The position numbers and the translations under genes were made by a program. This document shows positions 16,266 to 26,026 of a stretch of DNA of 64,000 nt, in pieces (the first letter of the stretch is position 1; every line of letters begins with the position of its first letter). This DNA comes from Polaromonas sp. CF318 (GTDB lineage Bacteria; Pseudomonadota; Gammaproteobacteria; Burkholderiales; Burkholderiaceae_C). The notes under the pieces were generated by a model. It worked only from the letters and a program-made list of their open reading frames with translations, made no database searches and was not told where the DNA came from. Where the stretch lies: contig NZ_AKIV01000148.1 of NCBI RefSeq assembly GCF_000282655.1, forward strand, positions 1 to 64,000, written 5' to 3'.

Positions 16266-17225
16266 ATGGGACGCTATACCCGCAACTCGGCCATTCTCGC
16301 CAAGATCGAAACCACCGAGGGCACCGACGCCGTGCCCACCGGCGCCGCCAATGCGTTGCTGGTTTCCGACCAGAACATCAATCCTCTGAATGCCCAGAAC
16401 GTGGACCGCGACCTGGTGCGGCCGTACTTCGGCGCATCCGAGCAGCTCGTCGGTTCCGCGTTCGTGGAGGTCAGCTTCACCGTCGAGTTGGCCGGTTCCG
16501 GCACCGCCGGCACCGCCGCGCCATGGGGCGAACTGCTGCGCGCCTGCGGCTTTGCCGAGACAGGCACCGTGACCTGGAAGGGCTACGCCCCCGATACCCC
16601 GGCAAGCCAGAAGAGCGCCACCATCTATTACTACGACGATGGCGCGCTGCACAAACTGCTCGGCGCCAAGGGCACGGTGAAACTCAGCATGTCCATCTCC
16701 GGCCGCCCGACGATGCAGTTCAGTTTCACGGGCAAGGATGGCGGCCTGACTGCCGCCGCCAACCCCAGCACCACGCTCACGGGCTGGAAGACTCCGTTGG
16801 TGATCACCGATCCCAACACCGCCGACGTGAAGTTCGGCGGCACCTACGCGTCCGGCATCGTCACCGGCGGCACCGCCTTCACCAGCCGTGGCCTGGAGGT
16901 CGACGTAGGCAACAACGTGCAATACACCCCTCTGCTGGGCGCCGAGTACATCGATATCACCGGCCGCTCCGTCAGCGGCAGCCTGGAGATGGACCTGACC
17001 GCCGCGCAGGAAGTCACCTACATGGCCAGCGTGAAGGCCAACACGCTGTCCTCCATCAGCCTGGAGCATGGCACCACCTCCGGCTACATCGTGGGTGTGT
17101 TTCTCTCGGCCGCCCAGCTCATCAACCCCAAGAAGACGGATGTCAATGGCCGCCGCCTGATCGGCTACGACCTGCGCAGCGTGCCCAGCACGGGCAACGA
17201 CGACATCATCATCTACTGCAAGTAA
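16266..17225 (+). CDS. Tail tube (major tail) protein
   Basis: A 319-residue, Gly/Thr-rich, beta-rich protein of the phage tail tube type: early AILAKIETTEGTDAVPTGA, middle SISGRPTMQFSFTGKDGG and late DITGRSVSGSLEMDLTAAQ. Hexamers should stack to form the non-contractile tail tube. Position directly before the frameshifting chaperone pair supports the call. Confidence 0.88.
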   Translation: MGRYTRNSAILAKIETTEGTDAVPTGAANALLVSDQNINPLNAQNVDRDLVRPYFGASEQLVGSAFVEVSFTVELAGSGTAGTAAPWGELLRACGFAETGTVTWKGYAPDTPASQKSATIYYYDDGALHKLLGAKGTVKLSMSISGRPTMQFSFTGKDGGLTAAANPSTTLTGWKTPLVITDPNTADVKFGGTYASGIVTGGTAFTSRGLEVDVGNNVQYTPLLGAEYIDITGRSVSGSLEMDLTAAQEVTYMASVKANTLSSISLEHGTTSGYIVGVFLSAAQLINPKKTDVNGRRLIGYDLRSVPSTGNDDIIIYCK

Positions 17226-17236
17226 GGCGGCTTCGC

Positions 17237-17569
17237 ATGTTCAAGATCGTAGCCGACCCGACCTTTGTTGCGCCCGTGCCGCTCAGCCGGCCCGGCCTCT
17301 CGGCGCCCATCGTCGTGCAGGTCACCTACCGCTATAAAAACCGAGACGAACTCAGGGCCTGGATCGCGAGGTCCGGGACTGTTGACGATGTCCAGTATCT
17401 GGACGAAGTCATCGAATCATGGACCGGGTTTCAGGACGAAAAAGGCGAAGCGGTGCCGTATTCGGTGACGGCCCTGTCTGACATCCTCGCCCGCTTCACG
17501 CCGTCGCGTGGCGAGTTTTTCAGAACCTATCTGAGCGAACTCACGGACTCCAAAAGAAAAAACTCCTAG
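17237..17569 (+). CDS. Tail assembly chaperone G
   Basis: 110 residues from ATG 17237. The product (FKIVADPTFVAPVPLSRPG, then SDILARFTPSRGEFFRTYL) has the size and place of lambda gpG-type chaperones, which coat the tape measure protein before tube assembly. It ends with the codons AGA AAA AAC TCC TAG, in which A AAA AAC is a perfect -1 slippery heptamer. Part of the product should be extended into the next frame. Confidence 0.85.
   Translation: MFKIVADPTFVAPVPLSRPGLSAPIVVQVTYRYKNRDELRAWIARSGTVDDVQYLDEVIESWTGFQDEKGEAVPYSVTALSDILARFTPSRGEFFRTYLSELTDSKRKNS
17557..17563 (+). promoter_or_regulatory. Programmed -1 ribosomal frameshift site (A AAA AAC)
   Basis: The heptamer AAAAAAC is in the X XXY YYZ phase relative to the G frame, two codons before its stop. 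After a -1 slip, reading continues from CTC at 17563 in the frame of the downstream T part without a stop. This conserved arrangement in long-tailed phages makes a G-T fusion in a fixed ratio. Confidence 0.85.
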
Positions 17570-17904
17570 AGGCTGTCAGCAGACTGATTAACGGATGGGA
17601 AGATACCTCAACTACCTCCGCAGCGCTGGCAGCCATGGGTCTCAAGCTCGAGGCGCCACCTGCACCCCATGTGCACGGCATATGGCCGGAGAACGTGTAC
17701 GCGTTCAATGTGTTCGGGCGCATGCGCAAGACCCAGTGGCGCGTGGCTGGCATGGGCGGCCTGCTCGGGCTGGATTACACGTCTTTGCCGTTCTTTCTGG
17801 ATCTGGAGGGTGTGCCCCCATCGCAGCGCGTAGAGGTAGTCGACATGGTGCAGGCCATGGAGTCCGAGGCAATGCGTCTCTTCGACGAGGCGAAGGCTAA
17901 ATAA
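17563..17904 (+). CDS. Tail assembly chaperone T part (made as G-T fusion)
   Basis: The open frame after the slip reads LLEAVSRLINGWEDTSTTSA and continues for 113 codons. The fusion protein would be about 222 residues. An ATG at 17635 exists but lacks a good ribosome binding site. In lambda the T domain binds tail tube subunits and brings them to the tape measure. Its stop overlaps the tape measure start (TAATG). Confidence 0.82.
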   Translation, partial: LLEAVSRLINGWEDTSTTSAALAAMGLKLEAPPAPHVHGIWPENVYAFNVFGRMRKTQWRVAGMGGLLGLDYTSLPFFLDLEGVPPSQRVEVVDMVQAMESEAMRLFDEAKAK

Positions 17905-20201
17905 TGGCCAAAGCAGAAATTGCCCTCTCAGCGGTTGACCAGACCAAGGCAGCGTTTGACTCGGCCAAGAAGAACCTGCAGGGCCTGGGCGCTCAGGCGC
18001 AGGCGCTCCCGGCGAAATTCGGCTCCATAGGCCTGGCCATCGCCGGTGTATTCAGCGCGGCCACGCTCAAGGGTGCAATCGATGTGCTGGACAGGCTGGA
18101 TGACCTGAGCGAAAAGAGCGGCATCACTGTCGAGAATCTGAGCGCATTGCGCTATGCCGGTGAAGTGACCGGCACTTCCTTCGAGTCCCTCGGCGGCGGG
18201 TTGACTAAGCTGTCCAAAAACATGGCGGAAGCCGCGGGCGGCGGTAAGGAGGCCGCAGCGGCATTCAAGGCGGTTGGCATCGAAGTGACCAATGGCGCCG
18301 GCGGCCTGCGCAGTCAGGATGAGATCCTGGGAGAGTTGGCAGACCGCTTTGCCGGCTATGAGGATGGTGCGGCCAAGGCGGCGCTGGCGCAGAAGATATT
18401 CGGCAAGTCCGGCGAGGAGATGATTCCGCTGCTCAATCTGGGCAGCGAGGGCATCGCCAGGCTGCGCAAAGAGGCTGCCGGCCTGGGCGCGGTGTACGGC
18501 TCAGAGGTGGCAAAGCAAGCCGCTGAATTCAACGACAACCTGAAAAAGCTGGAGCTCAATGCCGAAGCCACCAAGGTCTCGCTTGCTAGCGGTCTGTTGC
18601 CGACACTCAACGATCTTTTGGAAACGTTCCTGAAGCTCAAGTCTGCCGGACAGGTATGGACGGTTATCGAGGAGGGCATCAAGCGCGTTGTTTCGCTGGT
18701 GCCTGGGCTTTCCGCCCTGCAAATGGCAGCGGAAAAGCTTGGGCTCATGCGCGGCGCAAGCCTCACGGGCAACCCTGGCCAGGACATCAACAAGCTGCTG
18801 GGAGAACGAAGCGCGCTGCAAGACAAGCAGCGCGAGGCGCAGGCCTTCGCCTCCAGGGTCGAAAGCCAAAAGTTCGTGAGCCAACTGGACAGGCGCCTGG
18901 CGGCAAACAAGCGCGGGGAATCTGACTCCATTCAGCGAGACATTTTCAAGATTGATGACTTGCTAGAGGTTTCGCGTATTCGGCAAGCGACGGATGCACT
19001 GCGCGACAACGGCGACACCAGCGACGCCCTCACGCGCCGGCGCCGCCTGGCCACCGCAAAGACGCAGGCTCCTGTAGTGTCAGACGGCTCAGGCGCCGCG
19101 GCGGCCAACAAGGAACTCAAGGAGCAGGCCAAGCTGGTACTGGAGCTTGCAGGCCTCACCGGCACCTTCACCGAGGACTGGAACCGCCTCAACACGATGT
19201 ATGCCAAGGGCACCATCAACCTCAAGACCTTGACGGCAGAGCAGGCCAAGCTGCTGAGCCTTCAGCCCGCCATCAAAGCCCAGCTTGAGCTGGAGCAGAA
19301 GATCGGCGAGGCCCGCGCCAAGAACGCCGAAATTACCCAGAAGCACCTGGAGGCCCTGGCGGCCGACAACGAGCAACTCGTCAAGAGCAACCAGGCCCTG
19401 CGCGAACAAAATGAGGAAATCGGCCTCAGCGCCGAAGCGATCAACCTGCTGCGCATGGCCCGTCTGGACGCCAACATCGCCCGCGAGGAAGAGCTGTTGC
19501 TTATCGCCCAGGGCGTCGAGGGCAACGAGGCCGAAGTCGCGCAACTGGAGCGCAAGATCAACCTTCTGCGGCAGGAGCGCCTGATCAATGGCGATTCCGC
19601 ACAGAAGGAGATCCTCGCCACCGAGGCCGAAGACGCAAAGCGTCGTACCCAGACCATCAGCGAAAGCATCAGCGACGGCGTGCTGGACGGTTTCCGCAAC
19701 AGCAAGAGCTTCAGCGATGTCTTCCTGAGCGAACTCAAGGCCCAGTTTTCCAAGGCCATCCTGCAGCCCGTCATCAGTCCAATCGTCCAGATGGGCCAGG
19801 ACGCCATGTCCGGCGCGATGAAGGGCCTCGGCGGTGGCCCCAGCATCGCCGACCTGTTCGGCCTTGCTGGGAGTTTTTTCGGTGCCGGCGACACCACGGC
19901 ACTGGCCACAGGCGACTTCGCCCGTATGGACCGCCTGATGAGCTTTGACGGCGGCGGCAGCACCGGCCCAGGCCTGCGCGCTGGCGGCATTGACGGCAAG
20001 GGCGGCTTCATGGCCATCCTGCACCCCGACGAAACCGTCACTGACCACACCAAGGGCCAGAAGGTCGGCGGCACCGTCATCAACAACTACAGCTTCGGCG
20101 CCGGCGTAAGCCGCGCGGAGGCCTATGAAGGCTACCGCCGCGCCCGTGCCGAGGCTGTTGGCGACGTGGTCGAGGGCAACCGCCGGAGGCGCTTCGGATG
20201 A
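17904..20201 (+). CDS. Tail tape measure protein
   Basis: A 765-residue, mostly helical protein. The N-terminal part (VDQTKAAFDSAKKNLQGLG; then a hydrophobic stretch IGLAIAGVFSAATLKGAIDV) and the long Ala/Glu/Lys/Gln-rich coiled-coil middle (residues 390-580) are typical. The C-terminal end (NSKSFSDVFLSELKAQFSKAI, then GGSTGPGLRAGGIDGKGG) matches lambda gpH-type tape measures. It sets tail length and reaches the host membrane during DNA entry. Confidence 0.92.
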   Translation: MAKAEIALSAVDQTKAAFDSAKKNLQGLGAQAQALPAKFGSIGLAIAGVFSAATLKGAIDVLDRLDDLSEKSGITVENLSALRYAGEVTGTSFESLGGGLTKLSKNMAEAAGGGKEAAAAFKAVGIEVTNGAGGLRSQDEILGELADRFAGYEDGAAKAALAQKIFGKSGEEMIPLLNLGSEGIARLRKEAAGLGAVYGSEVAKQAAEFNDNLKKLELNAEATKVSLASGLLPTLNDLLETFLKLKSAGQVWTVIEEGIKRVVSLVPGLSALQMAAEKLGLMRGASLTGNPGQDINKLLGERSALQDKQREAQAFASRVESQKFVSQLDRRLAANKRGESDSIQRDIFKIDDLLEVSRIRQATDALRDNGDTSDALTRRRRLATAKTQAPVVSDGSGAAAANKELKEQAKLVLELAGLTGTFTEDWNRLNTMYAKGTINLKTLTAEQAKLLSLQPAIKAQLELEQKIGEARAKNAEITQKHLEALAADNEQLVKSNQALREQNEEIGLSAEAINLLRMARLDANIAREEELLLIAQGVEGNEAEVAQLERKINLLRQERLINGDSAQKEILATEAEDAKRRTQTISESISDGVLDGFRNSKSFSDVFLSELKAQFSKAILQPVISPIVQMGQDAMSGAMKGLGGGPSIADLFGLAGSFFGAGDTTALATGDFARMDRLMSFDGGGSTGPGLRAGGIDGKGGFMAILHPDETVTDHTKGQKVGGTVINNYSFGAGVSRAEAYEGYRRARAEAVGDVVEGNRRRRFG

Positions 20202-20824
20202 CCACCTACGCATGGCCCAGCACTCGGGCCTTTGTGCCGCAGCAGGCCGACCTATGGCTGCAAAACACCGACATCGTCGAGCGCTCGGTGCTCGGCGGCG
20301 GCCAGCAAACCAGCGGCCAGCCTGGCGCCCATTGGCAGATGGCCATGATGTTTCCTGAGGACAAGTCCGTCAACCGGCAGTTGCTGCTCGGCTTCCTGCG
20401 CAAGCTCAATGGTAAAGAGCACCGCGTCAGCCTATGGGACATGCGCAAGTTTGGCGTGGCCGATGCCCAGGGCGTGCCCGCCGGCACCATCACCACCACC
20501 GGCGTGGCTGTTAAAACTACCGTGGCCCAGTTCGGCATCAGTGTTGTGTTCAAGGGCTGCGGCGCCGGCGCCACGCTGCTGGCTGGCGACATGTTTTCCA
20601 TCAACGGCCAGTTGATTGAAAACTGCGAACTTGCCACCGCCAACGGCTCCGGCGAAATGACGGTGCTCATTCCCTCACGGCTGCGTGCCCAGGCGCTGGC
20701 AGACGCTCCCGTCACGCTTATCAAGCCCACGGCACTGTTTGTCCTGTCCGACGTCTTCCACGCCCCGCGCAGCAGCGCCATGTACGAGCCCTTCACCATC
20801 GAGTTTGAGGAGGTCTTCGCATGA
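20198..20824 (+). CDS. Distal tail protein, lambda gpM position
   Basis: A 208-residue beta-rich protein, overlapping the tape measure stop and the next start by ATGA. In siphoviruses of this type, genes here make the tail tip base (gpM-like distal tail proteins). I recognise no specific motif; late SDVFHAPRSSAMYEPFTIEF is a conserved-looking end. Assigned by position. Confidence 0.6.
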   Translation: MTTYAWPSTRAFVPQQADLWLQNTDIVERSVLGGGQQTSGQPGAHWQMAMMFPEDKSVNRQLLLGFLRKLNGKEHRVSLWDMRKFGVADAQGVPAGTITTTGVAVKTTVAQFGISVVFKGCGAGATLLAGDMFSINGQLIENCELATANGSGEMTVLIPSRLRAQALADAPVTLIKPTALFVLSDVFHAPRSSAMYEPFTIEFEEVFA

Positions 20825-21390
20825 GCGCGCGCGGCTTGGCCTCCGATGTTGTCGACGCCGTCCAGCGCGAGCATGTGCCGTGCTTCCCGCTGCTCAAGCT
20901 GGAGTTTGATTCCGAAACCGTTTACCTCGCCGGCACTGACTTCAACATCGAGTACGACGGTCACACCTGGCTGGCCGCCCGCGGTATCGGCACCATCGAA
21001 AAAACCATCGAAACGCCCGACCAGGTGGAAGGCCTGACCTTCACCCTATCCGGCGTCACCGACGAGGCCCTGGCCCAGGCCCAGCAGGAGGAGTATCAGG
21101 GCCGGCCCGTAACCGTGCTGTGGGCCTTCCTGGACGGCGCCACGCTGTGCGTGGACCCCATGGCATGGCAGGGCCACCTTGACGTGCCCACGATCATGCT
21201 GGGCCGCCAGACGGCCACCATCAAGGTCACCGCCGAAAACCGCATGGCCGATTGGCAGCGCCCCCGCAAGCTGCTTTTCAACCACCCCGACCAACTGACC
21301 ATCGATCCCACCGACAACTTCTTCCTGGGCATCGAGGCGATGGAGAACGCCGAAATCGTCATCTTCTCCAAAGAAAGCCAGATGCGATGA
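20821..21390 (+). CDS. Tail tip protein, lambda gpL position (DUF2163-like)
   Basis: A 189-residue protein. The pattern TVYLAGTDFNIEYDGHTWLA and GHLDVPTIMLGRQTATIKVT recalls DUF2163/gpL-type proteins at the tail tip. It is coupled by ATGA overlaps to both neighbours. It probably forms part of the hub that holds protein J; a bound metal cluster like that of lambda gpL is not evident. Confidence 0.6.
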   Translation: MSARGLASDVVDAVQREHVPCFPLLKLEFDSETVYLAGTDFNIEYDGHTWLAARGIGTIEKTIETPDQVEGLTFTLSGVTDEALAQAQQEEYQGRPVTVLWAFLDGATLCVDPMAWQGHLDVPTIMLGRQTATIKVTAENRMADWQRPRKLLFNHPDQLTIDPTDNFFLGIEAMENAEIVIFSKESQMR

Positions 21391-21800
21391 CCCGCTACCC
21401 AGACTGGCCCCGCCGCCTGACCGAGCACCTGGCCGCCGTCAAGCGCACGCCGTTCATATGGGGGCAGCACGACTGCTGCACTTTCGCCGCCGGCGCGGTG
21501 ATTGCCATGACGGGCACAGACGCCATCGCGCCCTGGCGCGGCAAATACACCAGCCAGCGCGGAGCCGCGCGCTTCATCGCCGCCGCTGGAGGCCTGCATG
21601 CCTTGACCTGTACCGTGATGGGCGAGCCGATGCAAACGCCTGCACTCGCCGGCCGTGGCGATCTGGTCATGTTTGAGATGGTCGAGCCCTACGGCCCCCA
21701 GGCCCTGGGCATCTGCGTAGGCGCCCAGATCGCGGCCCCTGGCCCGCAGGGCATGGTTCTGCTCCCCATCTCGGTGGCCAGCGCCGCCTGGAAGGTCTGA
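21387..21800 (+). CDS. NlpC/P60-like tail tip protein (gpK-like; DUF6950 type)
   Basis: 137 residues from the ATG that overlaps the previous stop. FIWGQHDCCTFAAGAV has the Cys placement of NlpC/P60-type peptidases (the Cys that begins the central helix), and GRGDLVMFE follows as in that fold. A clear catalytic His is not obvious in such a short domain. Lambda gpK at this position has a peptidase domain thought to help DNA entry through the wall. Confidence 0.65.
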   Translation: MTRYPDWPRRLTEHLAAVKRTPFIWGQHDCCTFAAGAVIAMTGTDAIAPWRGKYTSQRGAARFIAAAGGLHALTCTVMGEPMQTPALAGRGDLVMFEMVEPYGPQALGICVGAQIAAPGPQGMVLLPISVASAAWKV

Positions 21801-21801
21801 C

Positions 21802-24800
21802 ATGCCAGCAGCCATAGGCACCGCCATCGCCACCTGGCTCGCCAGCATCACCGTCACCCAGGTGGTGTTCACTATTGCCTCTCTGGCCATCAGCAGCGCC
21901 ATGTCCAGCCGCGCGCAAAAGAAGGCAGAGGCCGCCCAACGCGCCGCCGCCGAACAGCAGCGCGCCGCCTATAACGCCGGGCTGGTTGACCGCACCAGCG
22001 TTCTGCGCACCGGCATCCAGCCGCGCAATATGATCCTGGGCCGCGACGAGGCCAGCGGCCCGCTGGTGTGCTGGTTCACCTACGGCCCGCTGCGCAACTT
22101 CCACGCCTTTGCCGTCGTGCTGGCTGGGCATGAGTGCGATGAAGTCGAGACCGTCATGTTCAACCATGAGCCCGTCACCCTCGACGGCAGTGGTGCGGTC
22201 GTTGCTCCAGACAAATATTTGCGAGTCGTCAGCCACAACTTCACCACGGCCTTCCCAGGTGGGCCAGCCGGAACCACTTGCGTATTGATCGACGCGCCCG
22301 CGCGGGTAGACTCTGTCCGCAGCTACCGCGATGGCGTTTACCTCAACACCATTGGCTACACCGTCGTCGGCAATGTACTCACCACCACGCAAGACGTTGA
22401 CCCGGACCCCGATGGCAACATCCTGGATCTGCAGGTCACATATACCGTCGTCGTTCGGCAGCCGCTTTTCTACATCAAGAAATACCTTGGTGCCCCAGGC
22501 CAGACCGCAGCGCCCGAGCTCATCGCTGCGGCGGCTCAGGCAGGTATCCCCACTGCATGGGACGCCACCCGCAAGGGAACCGGCATTTGCTACCTGACCT
22601 GCGTGGTCGAGGCCGACTTCAACGTCCTGGGCCAGATCGGCATTCCCAACCTTAGCGCGGTCACGCGCGGCGCCAAGGCCTACGACCCGCGTACCGGTCT
22701 GACAGCCTGGACGCAGAACCCCCCAGTCCTGGCCAGGTGGTTCAACGTCGACAGCGGCTTCGCGCCCAAGACGCTCTCCAGCGAGATCAACGCCGACGAG
22801 CTGCTGGCGAGCGCCAATGTGTCCGACGAGGCGGTTTCTTTCAGCGCCACTGAGGTCGGCGCCCGCTACACCTGCAATGGGCAACTCACATGCGCTGCCA
22901 CCCCGCTCGACAACTTCAACCACATCCTCGACGCCATGGACGGCGACGCCGTCTGGATCAGCGGCCAGTGGCAGATCGTTGCCGGCTACTACAAAGAGCC
23001 CACCCTCGACATTGACGAAGATACCCTGGACTCCGCCGCAATTTCGATCCTGCCGCGCACCGCCAAGCGCGACCTGTTCAACGGCATCAAGGGGCAGTTT
23101 GTCGACGCCTCGAACGGCTACATCCGCACGGGCTACGGCCTGATCACCAGTGACTTCTATAAGGCCCAGGACGGCGACGAATCGCTGCCGGCGGAAGCCA
23201 ACTTTGAGCTGGTAAACGACTCGCGCCGCTGTCAGATGATCGCCTGGCAGCGCCTCACGCGCGCCCGCCAGCCGCTGACGCTGCAGCTAGGCACCACGCT
23301 CAAGGGCTACGACAGCGCACCGCTGCAAACAATCAATGTCAACCTGCGCCGGCCTGGCTACGTCAACAAGGTCTTCACCAACCTGCGCCGTGAGCATGAC
23401 AAAAACACTCTGACATACACCCTGCAGGAGACCGGCCCCGAGGTGTGGGAGTGGGATTATTCCAAGGCAAGCGCGGCGGTGGACCTGCCGAACAGCAGTT
23501 TGCCTGACGCCATAACCATCCCCGTGGTGACCGACGTGGTAGCCGAGAGCGGCACAAACGTGCTGCAGCGTCTTGGAGATGGCACCATCATCAGCCGCGT
23601 GCGCCTGAGCTGGGCGGCCGTGACCAACATATATGTACTCAACGGCGGCAAGATCGAGTGGCAGCACAAGAGCGCCGCCGACACTTCAGACGACTGGGAA
23701 GTCTTGCCGCCGTCCCGTGGTGAAGATGTCGAGGCATTCACTGGCGCTCTGGTCGACGGCGATGTGAGGCTCTTCCGTGGCCGCTGCGTCACCATGCTGG
23801 GGCGCAAGGGCGACTGGTGCCCGCTGGTCGTGCATCGGGTGGTCGGCAAGACGGCACCACCGTCGGACGTTCTTTTTTTCACCATCAACGGAACGTCGCT
23901 AGCGTGGTCGGCTGTTACGGATGTCGATCTGGCCGGCTACCAGGTGCGCTTCAACTATTCGCAAAACAGGGCCTGGGGCACCGCCACGCCGTTGCACATT
24001 GGCCTCGTCACGGAATCCCCTTGGACCCCCGAGATTCTGCCGCCTGGTCAGGTCACGCTTTTGATAAAGGCGATAGACACGTCTGGCAACGAGAGCGCCA
24101 ATGCTGCCCCCATAGTTACTAATCTTGGCGATCCTATCGTTATTAACTTGATTGACGAGTATGACGACAAGGCCGCGGGCTTTCCTGGCGTCAAGGTTAA
24201 CGGCACCGTGAGTGGTGGCGACCTGGTAGCGGATGATTCCGGTGGACTGTTTTGGGGGCAAGACACCGGGAATTACTGGAAAGAGGACGCCGCTCTGGTC
24301 TGGCCTGGATCGACGTATCTGCAAATGGTCTACACGACCACCTACCGCGTGGGCGCAGATCAACGCGGCGCTCGTTTGACTCTACAGGTCGAAGTCGAAG
24401 GTGAGTCTTACACCATCGAGTACTGCTACACGACGCAAGGCCTCTACTGGGGGCCAGACGACGCCTATGCGTGGGGTGCAGATTCTGATCTGTATTGGCC
24501 CGCTGCTACCGATCGGGCAACCTGGCCAGGCGCAATCGAGAACATCTCCGAGGGAGATATCGAGCTGCGAATCACCACGCAGGCTGGCTCCGTTCGTGGC
24601 GCGATTCGTGAGCTGACTTTGCAGATCGATGTCGAGGACGAACTCGAATATGTGAACGATGCGGTCATTGCTGCGATCGGCACGCGCCTGCCCCTCACGA
24701 AGTCATTCCGTTCAATAAAAAACGTTCTGGTGACCTTGCAGGCGGCCCCTGGCGGAGCCGATAGCTACAAGGTGTTGGACAAGGTGGTGGCCGGCTCCTC

Positions 24801-24885
24801 CGGCCCTCTTATCGGGGTGTACGCCGCTGGCGTGGGCACCACAGGATTAATCGATGCCCAGATCCAGGGCGTGAAAGGAAACTAA
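21802..24885 (+). CDS. Tail tip attachment protein J (host specificity)
   Basis: A 1027-residue protein of the gpJ/central tail hub type. It begins with a hydrophobic stretch and an Ala/Gln-rich helix, then DRTSVLRTGIQPRNMILGRD, a motif typical of J-like hubs. The middle has fibronectin-like beta parts (VDLAGYQVRFNYSQNR), and the C-terminus is variable. It should form the tail needle and bind the receptor together with the fibre proteins that follow. Confidence 0.9.
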   Translation: MPAAIGTAIATWLASITVTQVVFTIASLAISSAMSSRAQKKAEAAQRAAAEQQRAAYNAGLVDRTSVLRTGIQPRNMILGRDEASGPLVCWFTYGPLRNFHAFAVVLAGHECDEVETVMFNHEPVTLDGSGAVVAPDKYLRVVSHNFTTAFPGGPAGTTCVLIDAPARVDSVRSYRDGVYLNTIGYTVVGNVLTTTQDVDPDPDGNILDLQVTYTVVVRQPLFYIKKYLGAPGQTAAPELIAAAAQAGIPTAWDATRKGTGICYLTCVVEADFNVLGQIGIPNLSAVTRGAKAYDPRTGLTAWTQNPPVLARWFNVDSGFAPKTLSSEINADELLASANVSDEAVSFSATEVGARYTCNGQLTCAATPLDNFNHILDAMDGDAVWISGQWQIVAGYYKEPTLDIDEDTLDSAAISILPRTAKRDLFNGIKGQFVDASNGYIRTGYGLITSDFYKAQDGDESLPAEANFELVNDSRRCQMIAWQRLTRARQPLTLQLGTTLKGYDSAPLQTINVNLRRPGYVNKVFTNLRREHDKNTLTYTLQETGPEVWEWDYSKASAAVDLPNSSLPDAITIPVVTDVVAESGTNVLQRLGDGTIISRVRLSWAAVTNIYVLNGGKIEWQHKSAADTSDDWEVLPPSRGEDVEAFTGALVDGDVRLFRGRCVTMLGRKGDWCPLVVHRVVGKTAPPSDVLFFTINGTSLAWSAVTDVDLAGYQVRFNYSQNRAWGTATPLHIGLVTESPWTPEILPPGQVTLLIKAIDTSGNESANAAPIVTNLGDPIVINLIDEYDDKAAGFPGVKVNGTVSGGDLVADDSGGLFWGQDTGNYWKEDAALVWPGSTYLQMVYTTTYRVGADQRGARLTLQVEVEGESYTIEYCYTTQGLYWGPDDAYAWGADSDLYWPAATDRATWPGAIENISEGDIELRITTQAGSVRGAIRELTLQIDVEDELEYVNDAVIAAIGTRLPLTKSFRSIKNVLVTLQAAPGGADSYKVLDKVVAGSSGPLIGVYAAGVGTTGLIDAQIQGVKGN

Positions 24886-24887
24886 AA

Positions 24888-26024
24888 ATGGCAGCAGTAC
24901 TTCCGACCTCGGCCGAAGTCACATCCGGCACTCAAACCAACGCGGAGCAGAAGGTTGACTTCGCCTCGATGCTTGATTTTCTTAAGGAGAATATCAACAA
25001 AGGAACCACCGGCGGCACCACGACGGCATACACCCTTACTTTGGTCCCGGCTCTAACGGTGCTTGAAGCGGGTCAGCGGTTCCGCGTCAAATTCAATGCG
25101 GCAAATTCCTCGACCACCCCGACGCTGAATGTTAACGGGCTCGGGGCTGTGTCGCTCAAGGTCTATGGTCCGAGTGGCGCGAAGGAGTTGCCCGCCGTGG
25201 GCGCATTCGCTGCCAGCATGCTCTGTAACGTCGAATACGACGGGACAGACTTCGTGGTGTTGAACCAATTGCCGCCTCCGGTGTTGCGGTCTTACCTGGC
25301 AGGGCTCACGTTGTCAAACAACGTGTCTGACGCCACCAACGACATCGACATCGCCTCCGGGATGGCTGCGGACAGTACCAACGCATACATGCTGTCGCTG
25401 ACAGGTCCATTCACTAAGCGGCTTGACGCGACCTTTGCCGCCGGCTCTGGGAATGGTGGACTTGACACCGGCTCACTGACAAACGCCATTTACCACGCGT
25501 TCCCGGTCCGTAAAGATTCAGACGGTTCTGTTGACGTCGTATTTTCGCTTTCGTCCACAGCTCCGACGATGCCGGCTGGATACACCCCGAAGCGTCGAAT
25601 TGGTTCGGTGTTGCGTGTTGGGGGGGTGATCCGCCCATTCATACAGGTCGGCGATAGGTTTTACTTCAAAACACCGACGCTTGACTATGAAACTACCTCT
25701 TTGGGGACGACGCCGGCAACGCCAACTCTTAACGTCCCACCGAATACGATTGCAATTTGCAATATCTACATCGAGCGCACGAGTGCCGCGATAGGTGTGT
25801 ACATCAATCCAACTGCTGCCACGTCGATGGCTGCAAGTGATACTGCCGCTCCTCTCACCACGCTGGAGACAGGTGCTCAGGGGGCTGGGTTAGTTCTAGC
25901 TTCCACTCAGATAGAGGTTCTCGTTGACGCGAGCAGCCAGATTCGGGTGGTCTCCAACGCCGGCTCCACTACCTTACGAATTGTTCCTATCGGGTATATC
26001 GACACACGCGGAAAGGACGCATAA
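24888..26024 (+). CDS. Tail fibre protein
   Basis: A 378-residue protein two bases after gene J. The N-terminal 50 residues (TSAEVTSGTQTNAEQKVDFA) are a likely tail-attachment segment. Repeated small beta units rich in Thr/Ala/Asn follow (NAANSSTTPTLNVNGLG), as in trimeric fibres. Base composition is less GC-rich than the head genes, which suggests recent exchange, as is usual for receptor-binding genes. Confidence 0.75.
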   Translation: MAAVLPTSAEVTSGTQTNAEQKVDFASMLDFLKENINKGTTGGTTTAYTLTLVPALTVLEAGQRFRVKFNAANSSTTPTLNVNGLGAVSLKVYGPSGAKELPAVGAFAASMLCNVEYDGTDFVVLNQLPPPVLRSYLAGLTLSNNVSDATNDIDIASGMAADSTNAYMLSLTGPFTKRLDATFAAGSGNGGLDTGSLTNAIYHAFPVRKDSDGSVDVVFSLSSTAPTMPAGYTPKRRIGSVLRVGGVIRPFIQVGDRFYFKTPTLDYETTSLGTTPATPTLNVPPNTIAICNIYIERTSAAIGVYINPTAATSMAASDTAAPLTTLETGAQGAGLVLASTQIEVLVDASSQIRVVSNAGSTTLRIVPIGYIDTRGKDA

Positions 26025-26026
26025 GA

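Noticed and set aside
16037-17236. Extended frame upstream of the tail chaperone G
   Set aside because: It overlaps the tail terminator and tail tube genes out of frame; the real start is ATG 17237.
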